Positions 1 through 7,407 of a stretch of 9,663 nucleotides of DNA are shown here, one piece after another. Below the pieces are notes generated by a model. The model was not told where the DNA came from. It ran no database searches and saw nothing but the letters and a program-made list of their open reading frames with translations. The DNA lies in the NCBI GenBank assembly GCA_003221085.1, contig QHUD01000150.1:1-9663 (forward strand), given 5' to 3'. Origin of the DNA: Gemmatimonadota bacterium (GTDB lineage Bacteria; Gemmatimonadota; Gemmatimonadetes; Gemmatimonadales; GWC2-71-9). The stretch's first letter is position 1, and each line of letters starts with the position of its first letter. The position numbers and the translations under genes were made by a program.

Positions 1-735
1 GACGACGGCCTTTAAGTAATCCCGATTCAGATGTGCAATGAAGTCGATCGAAATCTCCTTCGGGCACGCTGCCATGCATTCGCCGTGGTTGCTGCAGGCC
101 CCGAACCCTTCCACGTCCATCCGCGCCACCATGCCGACCACCCTGGTGTCACGCTCGGCCTGGCCCTGCGGCAGGAGCGCCAGGTGCGACACCTTCGCGG
201 CCACGAAGAGCATCGCCGAGGCGTTGGGGCACGCGGCCACGCAGGCGCCACATCCGATGCAGGCGGCGGCGTCCATCGCAAGGTCGGCATCGCGCTTCGG
301 CACGAGCAGGGTGTTGGCCTCCGGCGCGCTCCCCGTCCGTGCGGTGATGAACCCGCCCGCCTGAATGATCCGGTCGAACGCACCGCGGTCCACCACCAGG
401 TCCTTGATCACCGGGAACGCGCCAGCACGCCACGGCTCGATCCACAGCTCGGCGCGGTCCGGGAACGAGCGCATGTGCAGCTGACACGTGGTGGTGGCGC
501 GCTGCGGCCCGTGCGGGCGGCCGTTGATCACCATGCCGCACATCCCGCAGATCCCCTCACGGCAGTCGTGGTCGAAGGCGATCGCATCGTCCTTGCGCGC
601 CAGCAGCTGCTGGTTCAAGACATCGAGCATCTCGAGGAACGACATGTCGGGACTCACGTCCGTCATGTCGTAGCGGACAAATGCCCCCGCGCGCTCCGGC
701 CCCGGCTGCCGCCAGACGTGCAGCGTCACGCGCAT
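1..735 (-). CDS. sdhB: Succinate dehydrogenase/fumarate reductase iron-sulfur subunit, 3' end cut by the window
   Basis: Iron-sulfur subunit of complex II. It carries electrons from the flavoprotein SdhA to the membrane cytochrome b SdhC on the cytoplasmic face of the membrane. 245 codons are visible without a stop. Family members are about 250 residues, and the visible end (LNRDYLKA) resembles the usual C-terminus, so only a few residues should be missing. The plant-type [2Fe-2S] cluster is bound by C58, C63, C66 and C84 (CREGICGMC, then C84). The second domain has CIGCGACVAACP (C159, C162, C165, C169) and C214, C220 and C224. By family convention these hold the [4Fe-4S] cluster (C159/C162/C165/C224) and the [3Fe-4S] cluster (C169/C214/C220). 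The ATG overlaps the sdhA stop by one base (TAATG), and GGAG at 745-748 lies nine bases upstream, which supports this start. It is the last gene of the sdhCAB operon. Succinate oxidation and fumarate reduction cannot be told apart from sequence. Confidence 0.96.
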   Translation of the reverse strand, partial: MRVTLHVWRQPGPERAGAFVRYDMTDVSPDMSFLEMLDVLNQQLLARKDDAIAFDHDCREGICGMCGMVINGRPHGPQRATTTCQLHMRSFPDRAELWIEPWRAGAFPVIKDLVVDRGAFDRIIQAGGFITARTGSAPEANTLLVPKRDADLAMDAAACIGCGACVAACPNASAMLFVAAKVSHLALLPQGQAERDTRVVGMVARMDVEGFGACSNHGECMAACPKEISIDFIAHLNRDYLKAVV

Positions 736-2648
736 TACTTGTAGCTCCGCTGCGCGAGATGCACCGCCTCGAACACCAGCGACTCCTTGTGCAGCACCGG
801 CTCCTTGCCCGCGCCTGCGAACTCCCAGGCCGCCACGTAGCCGAAGCGTTCGTCGTCGCGCTTGGCCTCGCCCTCCGGCGTCTGGTACTCCTCGCGGAAA
901 TGGCAGCCGCACGACTCCTCGCGGTGCAGGGCGTCGTGGCACATCAGCTGGGCGAACTCGAAGAAGTCCGCCACCCGGCCGGCGTGCTCGAGCGACTGAT
1001 TCAATTCTTCGCCCCTTCCGCCCACGTAGACGTCCTTCCAGAACTCGTCGCGCAGGGCGTCGATCCGTCCCAGCGCCTCCTTGAGCCCCGCCGCGTTCCG
1101 GGACATGCCGCACTTGTCCCACATCACGCGGCCGAGCTCGCGGTGGAAGGCGTCCACGGTCTTGCGGCCGCTGGCGGCGAGCAGTCGCCGCACCCGCTCG
1201 GCCACGTCGCCCTGGACCTGGCGGAACGCCGGATGTTGGGGATCGACCTTGGCAAGCTTCGCCTGCGCGAGGTAGTCGCCAATCGTGTACGGCAGGATGA
1301 AGTAGCCGTCGGCGAGGCCCTGCATGAGCGCACTCGCGCCCAGCCGGTTCGCGCCGTGATCGGAGAAGTTCGCCTCGCCGATGGCGTACAGGCCGTCGAT
1401 CGTGGTCATCAGGTTGTAGTCCACCCACAGACCGCCCATCGTGTAGTGCGGGGCAGGGTAGATGCGCATCGGCACCTGGAACGGGTCCTCCCCCGTGATG
1501 CGCTGGTACATCTCGAACAGGTTGCCGTACCGCTCGGCGATCACCCGCCGGCCGAGGCGCGCGATGGCGTCGCGGAAGTCCAGATACACGCCGTGGCCCC
1601 CCGGTCCCACGCCGCGCCCCTCGTCGCACACTTCCTTGGCGCGTCGCGAGGCGATGTCCCGTGGCGCCAGGTTGCCGTAGCTCGGGTACAGTCGCTCGAG
1701 ATAGTAGTCCCGCTCCTCCTCCGGAATCTGGTGCGGCGGCCGCGTGTCACCCTGTTTCGTGGGCACCCAAATGCGGCCGTCGTTCCGGAGCGACTCGCTC
1801 ATCAAGGTCAGCTTGGACTGGTGCGGTCCGGTCTGCGGGATGCACGTGGGGTGGATCTGGGTGAAGCAGGGGTTCGCGAACGTCGCGCCGCGCTTGTGCG
1901 CGCGCCAGATGGCGGTGACGTTGCAGCCCTTCGCGTTGGTCGAGAGGTAGTAAACGTTCGAGTACCCCCCGGTCGCGAGGACCACCGCGTCGCCCGCGTG
2001 CGCGCTCACCGCGCCGGTCACCAGATCCCGCACGATGATACCACGCGCCCGAGCGTCGATCACCACCAGGTCGAGCATCTCGTGGCGCGAGTGCATCTGC
2101 ACGGCGCCGATGCCGATCTGCCGTGACAGCGCCTGATAGGCGCCGAGCAGCAGCTGTTGCCCGGTCTGACCGCGCGCGTAAAAGGTGCGCGACACCTGGA
2201 CTCCCCCGAACGAGCGGTTCGCGAGCAAGCCGCCGTACTCGCGCGCGAACGGGACCCCCTGGGCGGTGCAGTGGTCGATGATGCGCGCGCTGACCTCCGC
2301 CAGGCGGTACACGTTGGCCTCGCGCGAGCGGAAGTCCCCGCCCTTGATCGTGTCGTAGAACAACCGGAACACCGAGTCGCCGTCGTTCTGGTAGTTCTTG
2401 GCGGCGTTGATCCCGCCCTGCGCCGCGATCGAGTGCGCCCGCCGCGGGGAATCCTGGAAGCAGAAGCAGGACACCTGATAGCCGAGCTCGGCGAGCGACG
2501 CGGCCGCTGAGGCGCCCGCCAACCCGGAGCCAACCACGAGAATGTGATGCTTCAGCTTGTTCGCCGGGTTGACGAGCTTGATCTCGGAACGGTGCCGCTC
2601 CCACTTCGCGGCGAGCGGCCCGTCGGGGATGCGGGAGCGCAGCTCCAT
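735..2648 (-). CDS. sdhA: Succinate dehydrogenase/fumarate reductase flavoprotein subunit
   Basis: Catalytic flavoprotein of complex II, interconverting succinate and fumarate with covalently bound FAD. It has 637 residues, the longer form found with single-subunit cytochrome b558 anchors. The FAD dinucleotide-binding motif VVGSGLAG is at 38-45. The histidyl-FAD attachment site is H72 in HSIAAQGG. Further family signatures are QIHPT (H266), LAPRD with the expected proton-transfer arginine R330, PHYTMGGL (H401) and GANRLGAS (R435). The C-terminal helical domain carries EESCGCHFR near 577-585. The start is the ATG at 2648, which gives the usual N-terminus (MELRSRIPDG) and lies two bases after the sdhC stop (TGA-CG-ATG). 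The frame stays open further upstream to 2858, but that part only re-reads sdhC in another frame. No strong ribosome binding site precedes the ATG, so translation probably depends on coupling to sdhC. The key residues expected for activity are all present. Confidence 0.97.
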   Translation of the reverse strand: MELRSRIPDGPLAAKWERHRSEIKLVNPANKLKHHILVVGSGLAGASAAASLAELGYQVSCFCFQDSPRRAHSIAAQGGINAAKNYQNDGDSVFRLFYDTIKGGDFRSREANVYRLAEVSARIIDHCTAQGVPFAREYGGLLANRSFGGVQVSRTFYARGQTGQQLLLGAYQALSRQIGIGAVQMHSRHEMLDLVVIDARARGIIVRDLVTGAVSAHAGDAVVLATGGYSNVYYLSTNAKGCNVTAIWRAHKRGATFANPCFTQIHPTCIPQTGPHQSKLTLMSESLRNDGRIWVPTKQGDTRPPHQIPEEERDYYLERLYPSYGNLAPRDIASRRAKEVCDEGRGVGPGGHGVYLDFRDAIARLGRRVIAERYGNLFEMYQRITGEDPFQVPMRIYPAPHYTMGGLWVDYNLMTTIDGLYAIGEANFSDHGANRLGASALMQGLADGYFILPYTIGDYLAQAKLAKVDPQHPAFRQVQGDVAERVRRLLAASGRKTVDAFHRELGRVMWDKCGMSRNAAGLKEALGRIDALRDEFWKDVYVGGRGEELNQSLEHAGRVADFFEFAQLMCHDALHREESCGCHFREEYQTPEGEAKRDDERFGYVAAWEFAGAGKEPVLHKESLVFEAVHLAQRSYK

Positions 2649-2650
2649 CG

Positions 2651-3346
2651 TCAGCGCAGGATCCCGGCGAGCACCGCCACCGGAATCGAGATGTAGGCAC
2701 CCGCAATCAGCACCGCGATGCCGGCCGCCGCGCCGCGACGCCAGCGGCCCGTGGGCGGCCGGTTGAGCCCGAGCGTCTGCAGGGCGCTCCACGTGCCGTG
2801 ATACAGGTGCAGCCCCAGCACGACCATCGCGGCGATGTACGCCGCCGCCACGGGCCACACCCGCAGACTCGCCACGACGTTGTGGTAGACGTCACCCGGA
2901 ATGAAGCTCGGGTTCACGCGCCCGAATGTGAAATCGAGCAGGTGATAGATCACGTAGAGGGCGATGAGCACGCCGCCCCACCGCATCGTGCGGGCCGCGT
3001 ACGTCGTCTCGACCGCCTCGAGCCGCCGATAGCTCACCGGGCGAGCCCGCCAGCCGGCGCGCGTCGTCAGGATGGCCGCCCAGATGTGGGCGAGCACCGC
3101 CACGATGAGCACGACGCGAGCAATCCACAGGAACCACCCGCGGCCCACGAACGGGGCGCCGACCGTACGCAGGCCTTCGGCGTAGGCGTTGAACGCGGCG
3201 GGCCCCTCGAAAATTTTCAGGTTACCCGCCAGGTGACCGACCACGAAGAGGAACAGGATCACGCCCGTGACAGCCATGACGGCTTTCTGGCCGACGAGCG
3301 ACCGGAGAACACCCGGGCGGGCCGCGACTGAAGGCAAGCTGGTCAT
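2651..3346 (-). CDS. sdhC: Succinate dehydrogenase cytochrome b558 subunit (di-heme membrane anchor)
   Basis: Membrane anchor of complex II; passes electrons from the iron-sulfur subunit through haem b to the quinone pool. The 231 residues show five hydrophobic segments, at about 22-40, 70-93, 123-141, 164-183 and 207-228. Histidines H38 (VVGHLAGN), H87 (LAHIW), H135 (YHLLDF) and H180 (GLHLYHG) recur about every 45-49 residues, one per successive helix. This matches the four haem ligands of the Bacillus subtilis type b558 anchor, so two haems are expected. No separate sdhD follows, as is normal for this class. The ATG at 3346 begins MTSLPSVAAR; longer readings to 3475 would run through the sdhC promoter and into panD. 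It is the first gene of sdhCAB. A promoter with TATCAT only 11 bases before the ATG implies a very short 5' leader, and no clear ribosome binding site is present. Confidence 0.94.
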   Translation of the reverse strand: MTSLPSVAARPGVLRSLVGQKAVMAVTGVILFLFVVGHLAGNLKIFEGPAAFNAYAEGLRTVGAPFVGRGWFLWIARVVLIVAVLAHIWAAILTTRAGWRARPVSYRRLEAVETTYAARTMRWGGVLIALYVIYHLLDFTFGRVNPSFIPGDVYHNVVASLRVWPVAAAYIAAMVVLGLHLYHGTWSALQTLGLNRPPTGRWRRGAAAGIAVLIAGAYISIPVAVLAGILR

Positions 3347-3357
3347 GGAACGGTGGG

Positions 3358-3387
3358 ATGATACCTGCTCTCCCGCGGCCCAGGCAA
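3358..3387 (-). promoter_or_regulatory. Sigma70-like promoter of sdhCAB
   Basis: On the minus strand, TTGCCT (3387-3382) and TATCAT (3363-3358) are separated by 18 bases. They match the -35 and -10 consensus at 4 of 6 and 5 of 6 positions. Transcription would start near 3351, leaving only about five bases before the sdhC ATG at 3346. This agrees with the absence of a Shine-Dalgarno sequence there. It is an inference from consensus matching only. Confidence 0.5.
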
Positions 3388-3417
3388 GGCGATGGCCTTC
3401 CCGTGCTATCTTTCGGC

Positions 3418-3424
3418 AGGGAGG
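3418..3424 (+). promoter_or_regulatory. Ribosome binding site of panD
   Basis: AGGGAGG lies four bases before the ATG at 3429 and fixes the panD start. The frame is open further upstream, but those codons cover the divergent gap and the start of sdhC. A weak -10-like TATCTT at 3407-3412 lies just before it, with no convincing -35. Confidence 0.75.
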
Positions 3425-3428
3425 CGAC

Positions 3429-3830
3429 ATGTTCTTGACGCTCTGCAAGGCGAAGCTCCACCGCGCGACGGTCACCCAGGCGGAGCTGCACTACGAAGGC
3501 AGCATTACCATCGACCGCGAGCTGCTCGCGGCCGCGGGCATCGTGCCGTTCGAGCGGGTCCAGGTCGTCGACATCGCAAACGGGGCGCGGTTCGAGACGT
3601 ATGCGATCGAGGGGCCGGCGAGATCGCGCACCGTGTGCGTGAACGGCGCGGCCGCCCGGCTCGTGCAGGTGGGCGATCCGATCATTGTCATCAGCTACGC
3701 CCAGATGACGCCGGACGAGGCAGCCCGCCACCACCCGACGATCGTCCTGCTCAACGCCGACAACTCGATCCGCCAGACGCTGGTGGGAGACCGGACCACG
3801 CCCATCGCCGTGCTCTCGGAGTCGCTTTGA
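3429..3830 (+). CDS. panD: Aspartate 1-decarboxylase
   Basis: Pyruvoyl-dependent enzyme that converts L-aspartate to beta-alanine, the precursor of pantothenate and CoA, in the cytoplasm. The precursor cleaves itself between Gly24 and Ser25 (HYEGS) to create the pyruvoyl group. The sequence aligns with the well-studied E. coli enzyme without gaps over the active region: K9, H11, R12, Y22, G24, S25, R54, T57, Y58 and N72 are all in their expected places, as is the NGAAA segment at 72-76. At 133 residues it is slightly longer than the usual 115-127; the extra residues form a C-terminal tail after LLNADN. The start is fixed by AGGGAGG four bases upstream. It is divergent from sdhCAB, and its TGA overlaps the TTG start of ndh, so the two are probably one transcript. 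No other pantothenate gene (panB, panC) is in the window. Confidence 0.96.
   Translation: MFLTLCKAKLHRATVTQAELHYEGSITIDRELLAAAGIVPFERVQVVDIANGARFETYAIEGPARSRTVCVNGAAARLVQVGDPIIVISYAQMTPDEAARHHPTIVLLNADNSIRQTLVGDRTTPIAVLSESL
3818..3821 (+). promoter_or_regulatory. Ribosome binding site deciding the ndh TTG start
   Basis: GGAG inside the last codons of panD sits five bases before TTG at 3827. No in-frame ATG or GTG occurs before the FAD-binding motif of ndh, so this site supports the TTG as the true start. Confidence 0.6.
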
Positions 3831-5143
3831 CCCAGCCGGTCACCTCCACTGAGCCCCGCGCGGTCCTCCGCGGCCAGGCGCCCGTCCCCTCGCGCCCCGC
3901 GACCGGTCGACCCACCGTCGTCATCGTGGGTGCCGGATTCGGAGGCTTGCGCGCCGCCCGTGCGCTGCGCAAGACGCCTGTGGACGTGGTGCTGGTCGAT
4001 CGCCACAATTACCACCTGTTCCAGCCGCTGCTCTACCAGGTCGCGACCGCTGGACTCGAGCCCGAGCAGATCGCCCGGCCCGTGCGCGCCATTCTGCGCC
4101 GCCAGGCCAATGTCGAATTCCGGATGACGGAGGTGACGGGCCTCGACCCGGCCGGGAAGCGTATCGTCAGCGCCGACGGGCCGATCGCTTACGACTACCT
4201 CATTCTCGCCGTGGGCGGTCAGACGAACTACTTCGGCCTCGAGAGCGTGCCGCGGCACGGGTTCGGTCTTAAAGACATCCCGGAAGCGATTCGCATCCGC
4301 AATCACGTGCTGCATGCCTTCGAGCGCGCCATGCTCGAAGCCGATCCCGAGCGCCGCCGGGCCGAGCTGACGTTCGTCGTCGTGGGTGGCGGGCCGACGG
4401 GCGTCGAGATGGCGGGCGCGCTCTCGGAGCTGATCCGGCTCGTCCTCGTGAAGGACTACCCGCGCCTCAACGTCAAGGACGTGCGCGTGCTGCTGCTCGA
4501 GGCCACCGACCGGCTGCTCGCCACCATGCCGGCCAGGCTGCGCGATGCCGCGGCCGAGACGCTGTGGCGCAAGCACGTGGAAGTGCGATTCGGCGCGACG
4601 GTCGCGGACTACGACGGCGGCCGGGTGCTCTTGAAGAGCGGTGAGTCGATCCCGGCGCGCACGCTCATCTGGGCGGCGGGCGTGAAAGCCGTGTCCCTCA
4701 CCGGTCGGCTCGGATTGCCGACCGCCCAGCAGGGCCGGGTGCCGGTGGCCCCGACCCTCGATGTACCCGGGCATCCGGACATCTACGTGATCGGCGACGC
4801 GGCCTACCTCGAAGCGGGCGGAGCTCCGCTTCCCATGATGGCGCCGGTCGCCCTCCAGATGGCCGAGACGGCAGCGGAGAACATCCGGCGCCGCATCGCC
4901 GGGAAGCCGCCGGTGGAGTTCAACTACCGCGACCCAGGCTCGCTCGCCACGATCGGCCGGAACGCCGCCGTCGCCTACATCCGCGGAATTGGGTTCACCG
5001 GATTTCCGGCGTGGGTGGTTTGGCTGGTGGTCCACATCATCCAGCTCATCGGATTCCGGAACAAGGTGTTCGTGCTGCTGAACTGGGCGTGGGACTATTT
5101 CTTCTACGAGCGCGCCGCGCGGCTCATCACGTCGATGGAGTGA
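3827..5143 (+). CDS. ndh: Type II NADH:quinone oxidoreductase (NDH-2)
   Basis: Single-subunit, non-proton-pumping flavoprotein that passes electrons from NADH to the quinone pool at the inner face of the membrane. It has 438 residues. The N-terminal FAD-binding motif VVIVGAGFGG is at 31-40, followed by the family signature HNYHLFQPLLYQVATAGL at 60-77. The NADH-binding motif VVGGGPTGVE is at 185-194, and the second FAD contact IGDAA at 322-326. APVALQ at 339-344, ahead of MAE, corresponds to the quinone-site region. The C-terminus has the usual amphipathic membrane-anchoring part and ends with FRNKVFVLLNWAWDYFFYER near 410-429. The start is TTG at 3827, overlapping the panD stop (TTGA) with GGAG five bases upstream. 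The first 28 residues are a Pro/Ser/Arg-rich extension before the Rossmann fold. The last 40 bases overlap the end of the convergent small gene. A related NAD(P)H dehydrogenase or sulfide:quinone reductase is less likely, because the tail is typical of NDH-2. Confidence 0.93.
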   Translation: MTQPVTSTEPRAVLRGQAPVPSRPATGRPTVVIVGAGFGGLRAARALRKTPVDVVLVDRHNYHLFQPLLYQVATAGLEPEQIARPVRAILRRQANVEFRMTEVTGLDPAGKRIVSADGPIAYDYLILAVGGQTNYFGLESVPRHGFGLKDIPEAIRIRNHVLHAFERAMLEADPERRRAELTFVVVGGGPTGVEMAGALSELIRLVLVKDYPRLNVKDVRVLLLEATDRLLATMPARLRDAAAETLWRKHVEVRFGATVADYDGGRVLLKSGESIPARTLIWAAGVKAVSLTGRLGLPTAQQGRVPVAPTLDVPGHPDIYVIGDAAYLEAGGAPLPMMAPVALQMAETAAENIRRRIAGKPPVEFNYRDPGSLATIGRNAAVAYIRGIGFTGFPAWVVWLVVHIIQLIGFRNKVFVLLNWAWDYFFYERAARLITSME

Positions 5144-5370
5144 TTCGGCTTGCCGCGCACCCGACGCACGACGCCGTCCCAGCCGCAGTCGAGACACCAG
5201 CGTCGTTGCAGCGCCGGCAGCAGGCGGTCGAGGAACCGGTTCCGCAGCGGCGCCATCTCGATGCCACAGTGCGGACAGAGGGGACCCCGCGGCAGCAGCA
5301 GGTAGACGACCGCTGTGACGATCGCGACCCGCATCGCCACGGTGACGAGCAGGACCACCACGACCAGCAT
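5104..5370 (-). CDS. Small membrane protein with a zinc-ribbon-like cysteine pattern
   Basis: Function unknown. The 88-residue product begins with a hydrophobic stretch (residues 1-26, a single membrane helix) followed by a positively charged turn (LPRGP). Then come two cysteine knuckles, CPHC (C32, C35) and CLDCGW (C59, C62), separated by 23 residues rich in Arg and Leu. This is the four-cysteine layout of a zinc ribbon, expected on the cytoplasmic side because Arg and Lys cluster after the helix. The tail (about 67-88) is basic and probably flexible. The ATG at 5370 is preceded by GAGG four to seven bases upstream (AGAGGCAGT) and by a -10-like TATCAT at 5385-5380. A longer reading to 5439 would run into the kinase gene. 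It follows the kinase with a 40-bp gap and may be co-transcribed with it. Its last 40 bases overlap the ndh tail. That overlap and its small size are the main reasons for doubt; the paired cysteines argue that it is real. Confidence 0.68.
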   Translation of the reverse strand: MLVVVVLLVTVAMRVAIVTAVVYLLLPRGPLCPHCGIEMAPLRNRFLDRLLPALQRRWCLDCGWDGVVRRVRGKPNHSIDVMSRAARS

Positions 5371-5410
5371 ACTGCCTCTATGATATGGTCCGGCGGTCCC
5401 CCCGGCCACC

Positions 5411-7378
5411 CTATACCCCCCCGGAAGCCCCCCGCACAAACGAAATAATCCGCCGCTCGAGCTCGGCGAGCTCGACGGGCTTGACGAGGACCCGCTCCCG
5501 CGGGACAGGGGTGTTCCCGGGCTCGGCGAGTTGGGAGACGTCGCCGGAGAGGAACAATACGCGCGCCGCCAGGTCGGGCCGCTCCTCCTCGAGGTGAGCG
5601 TACAGCTCGACCCCGCCCATGCGCGGCATGCGGAGGTCGGCGAGGATCACGTTCGCCGCCTGGGCCCGCAACCGGGCCAGCCCTTCCACACCATCCGCCG
5701 CCTCGTCGACCTCGGCACCGCGGCGCTTCAGGTAGCGCGCCATGGGTCGCCGCACCGCCTCTTCGTCCTCCACGATCAGCACGCGCAGCCCCGCCAGCGA
5801 CCCGACCCCCGGCTGAACGCTGGCTGCCACGGGGGACGGTGAATCGGTGGAAGGAGAGGGGGCGGAGGAGGGAGCGGAGTCCGGGGCGGAAACCACGGCG
5901 ACGGGAAGCGACAGAATGAAGCGCGCACCGAAACCGGGGGGCGAGGTCAGGGCGAGATCACCGCCTGCCTCGCGTGCGATCTGGCGCGAGATGTAGAGCC
6001 CGAGCCCCGTGCCACGGCGGCCCTTGGTGGTGGCGAAGGGGCGGAACAGGCGCTCCACGATCTCGGGCGCGACGCCCTTCCCGTTGTCCCCGACCGCCAC
6101 CGACACGTGTCGGTCCTGGACCCATGTATCCACGGTGAGGTTGCGGGGAGGGATCACCGCGCGGAGCGCGTCGATCGCGTTGGAGAGGAGGTTGACCACG
6201 ACCTGCTCGAGCTTGATGGCGTCCCCCTGCACGGGCTGCAGGTTGGCGTCGAGCCGTCCGCCCACGGTGATCTCGTCCACGCCGAACCGATACGACACGA
6301 GGTCGAGCGCCCCGCGCACCACGTCGTTGAGGTTGACGCTTGTCACCTCGCGCTCGCTCGCGCGCACGAACCGCAGCAACCCCCGCAGCAGTTTGCTGGC
6401 GCGACGCGCCTGACGCAGGATCTGGGTCATCTCACTGCGCTGCTCCCCCTCCACCGCAGGATCGGCGAGGCGGTTCTCGGCGTGCGCGGCGATCGCCATG
6501 AGGGGATTGTTCACCTCGTGCGCAACGCCGGCGAGCAGCTCGCCGGCCGCGGCGAAGCGCCCCTGCTCCTCGGCGCGATCCCGCAGCACCCGGGTCATCG
6601 CATTGAAGTGCTCGGCCAGGCGGCCAAGCTCGTCAGAGCCGCGGACTGGCACCCCAACCGTGAGGTCGCCGTCAGCGACCTGGGTGAGACCGGCCTCGAG
6701 CTCGCGTAGGGGACGCCACACACGCCTCCGCACCACGAGAATCAGCAGGGGCACCAACAGCGCGCCCAGCCCGAGCCAGAGGAACGTATCGCGTCGCACC
6801 TCCCCCGCCGCGGCCCGCAACGCGCCCTGACGCGCCATGAGATAGACCCGGGCGACCCGACTACCCTCAGCACCGCGCTCATGGGCGGTCCGCAGGAGCT
6901 GTTCGACGATCGCGAGTCGCGCGGCCGCGTCCGCCCGGCGGCCGTGCTCGAGCTGCGCCAGGTTCTCCTCCAGAACGGTGCCCGCGCGCGTGAGCACGGC
7001 GTCGATACTCGCCACCGCCGTATCGAGCTCCGGTGGGATCGGAGTGCTCGGGGACACTTGCAACGGCGCGCGCCCGAGCGCCGCGAGGTGGCGCGCCAGC
7101 GCCAGTGAATCACCGCTCGGCCGCGGTCCGAGAGCGTGGTCGCGCACGATGGCGACTGCCCCGTTGAGCGCGGTTTCGCGCTGGGCCAACTCCGCGCTCA
7201 CGGTCGTGATGGCTGCGGTGGCGGCACCGAGCGCCAGCGCCGGCCGGCTGACGCGGAAGAACAAGTAGATTGGCAACGCGCCCGCGTACACGCCGGCGGC
7301 GAGGACGACGGCGAGCAGCGTCACCCGCAGGCTGAACGCCCTCCTCACCACTGGAGGAGTCAGTCGGCCGGGCGTCAC
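5411..7378 (-). CDS. Membrane-bound hybrid sensor histidine kinase with C-terminal receiver domain
   Basis: Signal-transducing kinase of 655 residues. Domains in order: a short cytoplasmic start; membrane helix 1 (about 18-41); an alanine-rich, probably helical extracytoplasmic sensor region (about 45-197); membrane helix 2 (about 198-217); HAMP (about 217-268, with WRPLRELEAG and DELGRLAEHFNAM). The HisKA domain has the phospho-accepting H287 in VAHEVNNPL. The HATPase domain has the N-box around N400 (LLSNAID), DNGKG at 431-435 and GTGLGL at 456-461. A Ser/Pro/Ala-rich linker (about 495-525) leads to a receiver with acidic E537/D538, phospho-acceptor D581 (LADLRMPRMGG), S611 and K633 (VKP). 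All catalytic residues are present, so it should autophosphorylate and pass phosphate to D581. There is no DNA-binding or enzymatic output domain and no neighbouring response regulator, so a separate HPt or regulator is implied. The start is GTG; no ATG is available upstream in frame and no ribosome binding site precedes it. The sensor domain gives no hint of ligand. Confidence 0.93.
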   Translation of the reverse strand: MTPGRLTPPVVRRAFSLRVTLLAVVLAAGVYAGALPIYLFFRVSRPALALGAATAAITTVSAELAQRETALNGAVAIVRDHALGPRPSGDSLALARHLAALGRAPLQVSPSTPIPPELDTAVASIDAVLTRAGTVLEENLAQLEHGRRADAAARLAIVEQLLRTAHERGAEGSRVARVYLMARQGALRAAAGEVRRDTFLWLGLGALLVPLLILVVRRRVWRPLRELEAGLTQVADGDLTVGVPVRGSDELGRLAEHFNAMTRVLRDRAEEQGRFAAAGELLAGVAHEVNNPLMAIAAHAENRLADPAVEGEQRSEMTQILRQARRASKLLRGLLRFVRASEREVTSVNLNDVVRGALDLVSYRFGVDEITVGGRLDANLQPVQGDAIKLEQVVVNLLSNAIDALRAVIPPRNLTVDTWVQDRHVSVAVGDNGKGVAPEIVERLFRPFATTKGRRGTGLGLYISRQIAREAGGDLALTSPPGFGARFILSLPVAVVSAPDSAPSSAPSPSTDSPSPVAASVQPGVGSLAGLRVLIVEDEEAVRRPMARYLKRRGAEVDEAADGVEGLARLRAQAANVILADLRMPRMGGVELYAHLEEERPDLAARVLFLSGDVSQLAEPGNTPVPRERVLVKPVELAELERRIISFVRGASGGV

Positions 7379-7407
7379 GACAACGGGAGGGCGATGTGAC
7401 CGGACAT
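7375..7407 (-). CDS. Possible 10-residue leader peptide upstream of the kinase
   Basis: A short reading frame, MSGHIALPLS followed by TGA, whose stop overlaps the kinase GTG by GTGA (7378-7375). GAGGGG at 7422-7417 lies nine bases before its ATG at 7407, a good Shine-Dalgarno spacing. The kinase GTG itself has none. An in-frame ATG at 7416 would give 13 residues but touches GAGGGG directly. The arrangement suggests that ribosomes load here and re-initiate at the kinase. The product has no recognisable feature, and so short a frame can arise by chance. Confidence 0.33.
   Translation of the reverse strand: MSGHIALPLS

Noticed and set aside
681..2126. Long open frame on the plus strand opposite sdhA (481 codons)
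   Set aside because: It lies fully antisense to a strongly supported sdhA, has His/Arg/Val-rich low-complexity composition typical of reverse readings of GC-rich genes, and shows no family motif.
2649..2858. Upstream extension of the sdhA frame
   Set aside because: It overlaps the conserved last helix of sdhC and gives unrelated sequence; MELRSRIPDG at 2648 is the normal family start.
3392..3826. Upstream extension of the ndh frame through panD
   Set aside because: It would read panD in the wrong frame and yields Arg/Pro/Gly-rich sequence; the TTG at 3827 has a ribosome binding site and a natural N-terminus.
3695..5197. Long open frame on the minus strand opposite ndh (500 codons)
   Set aside because: It is antisense to ndh, whose motifs are unmistakable, and has the Arg/His/Asp-rich composition of a shadow frame.
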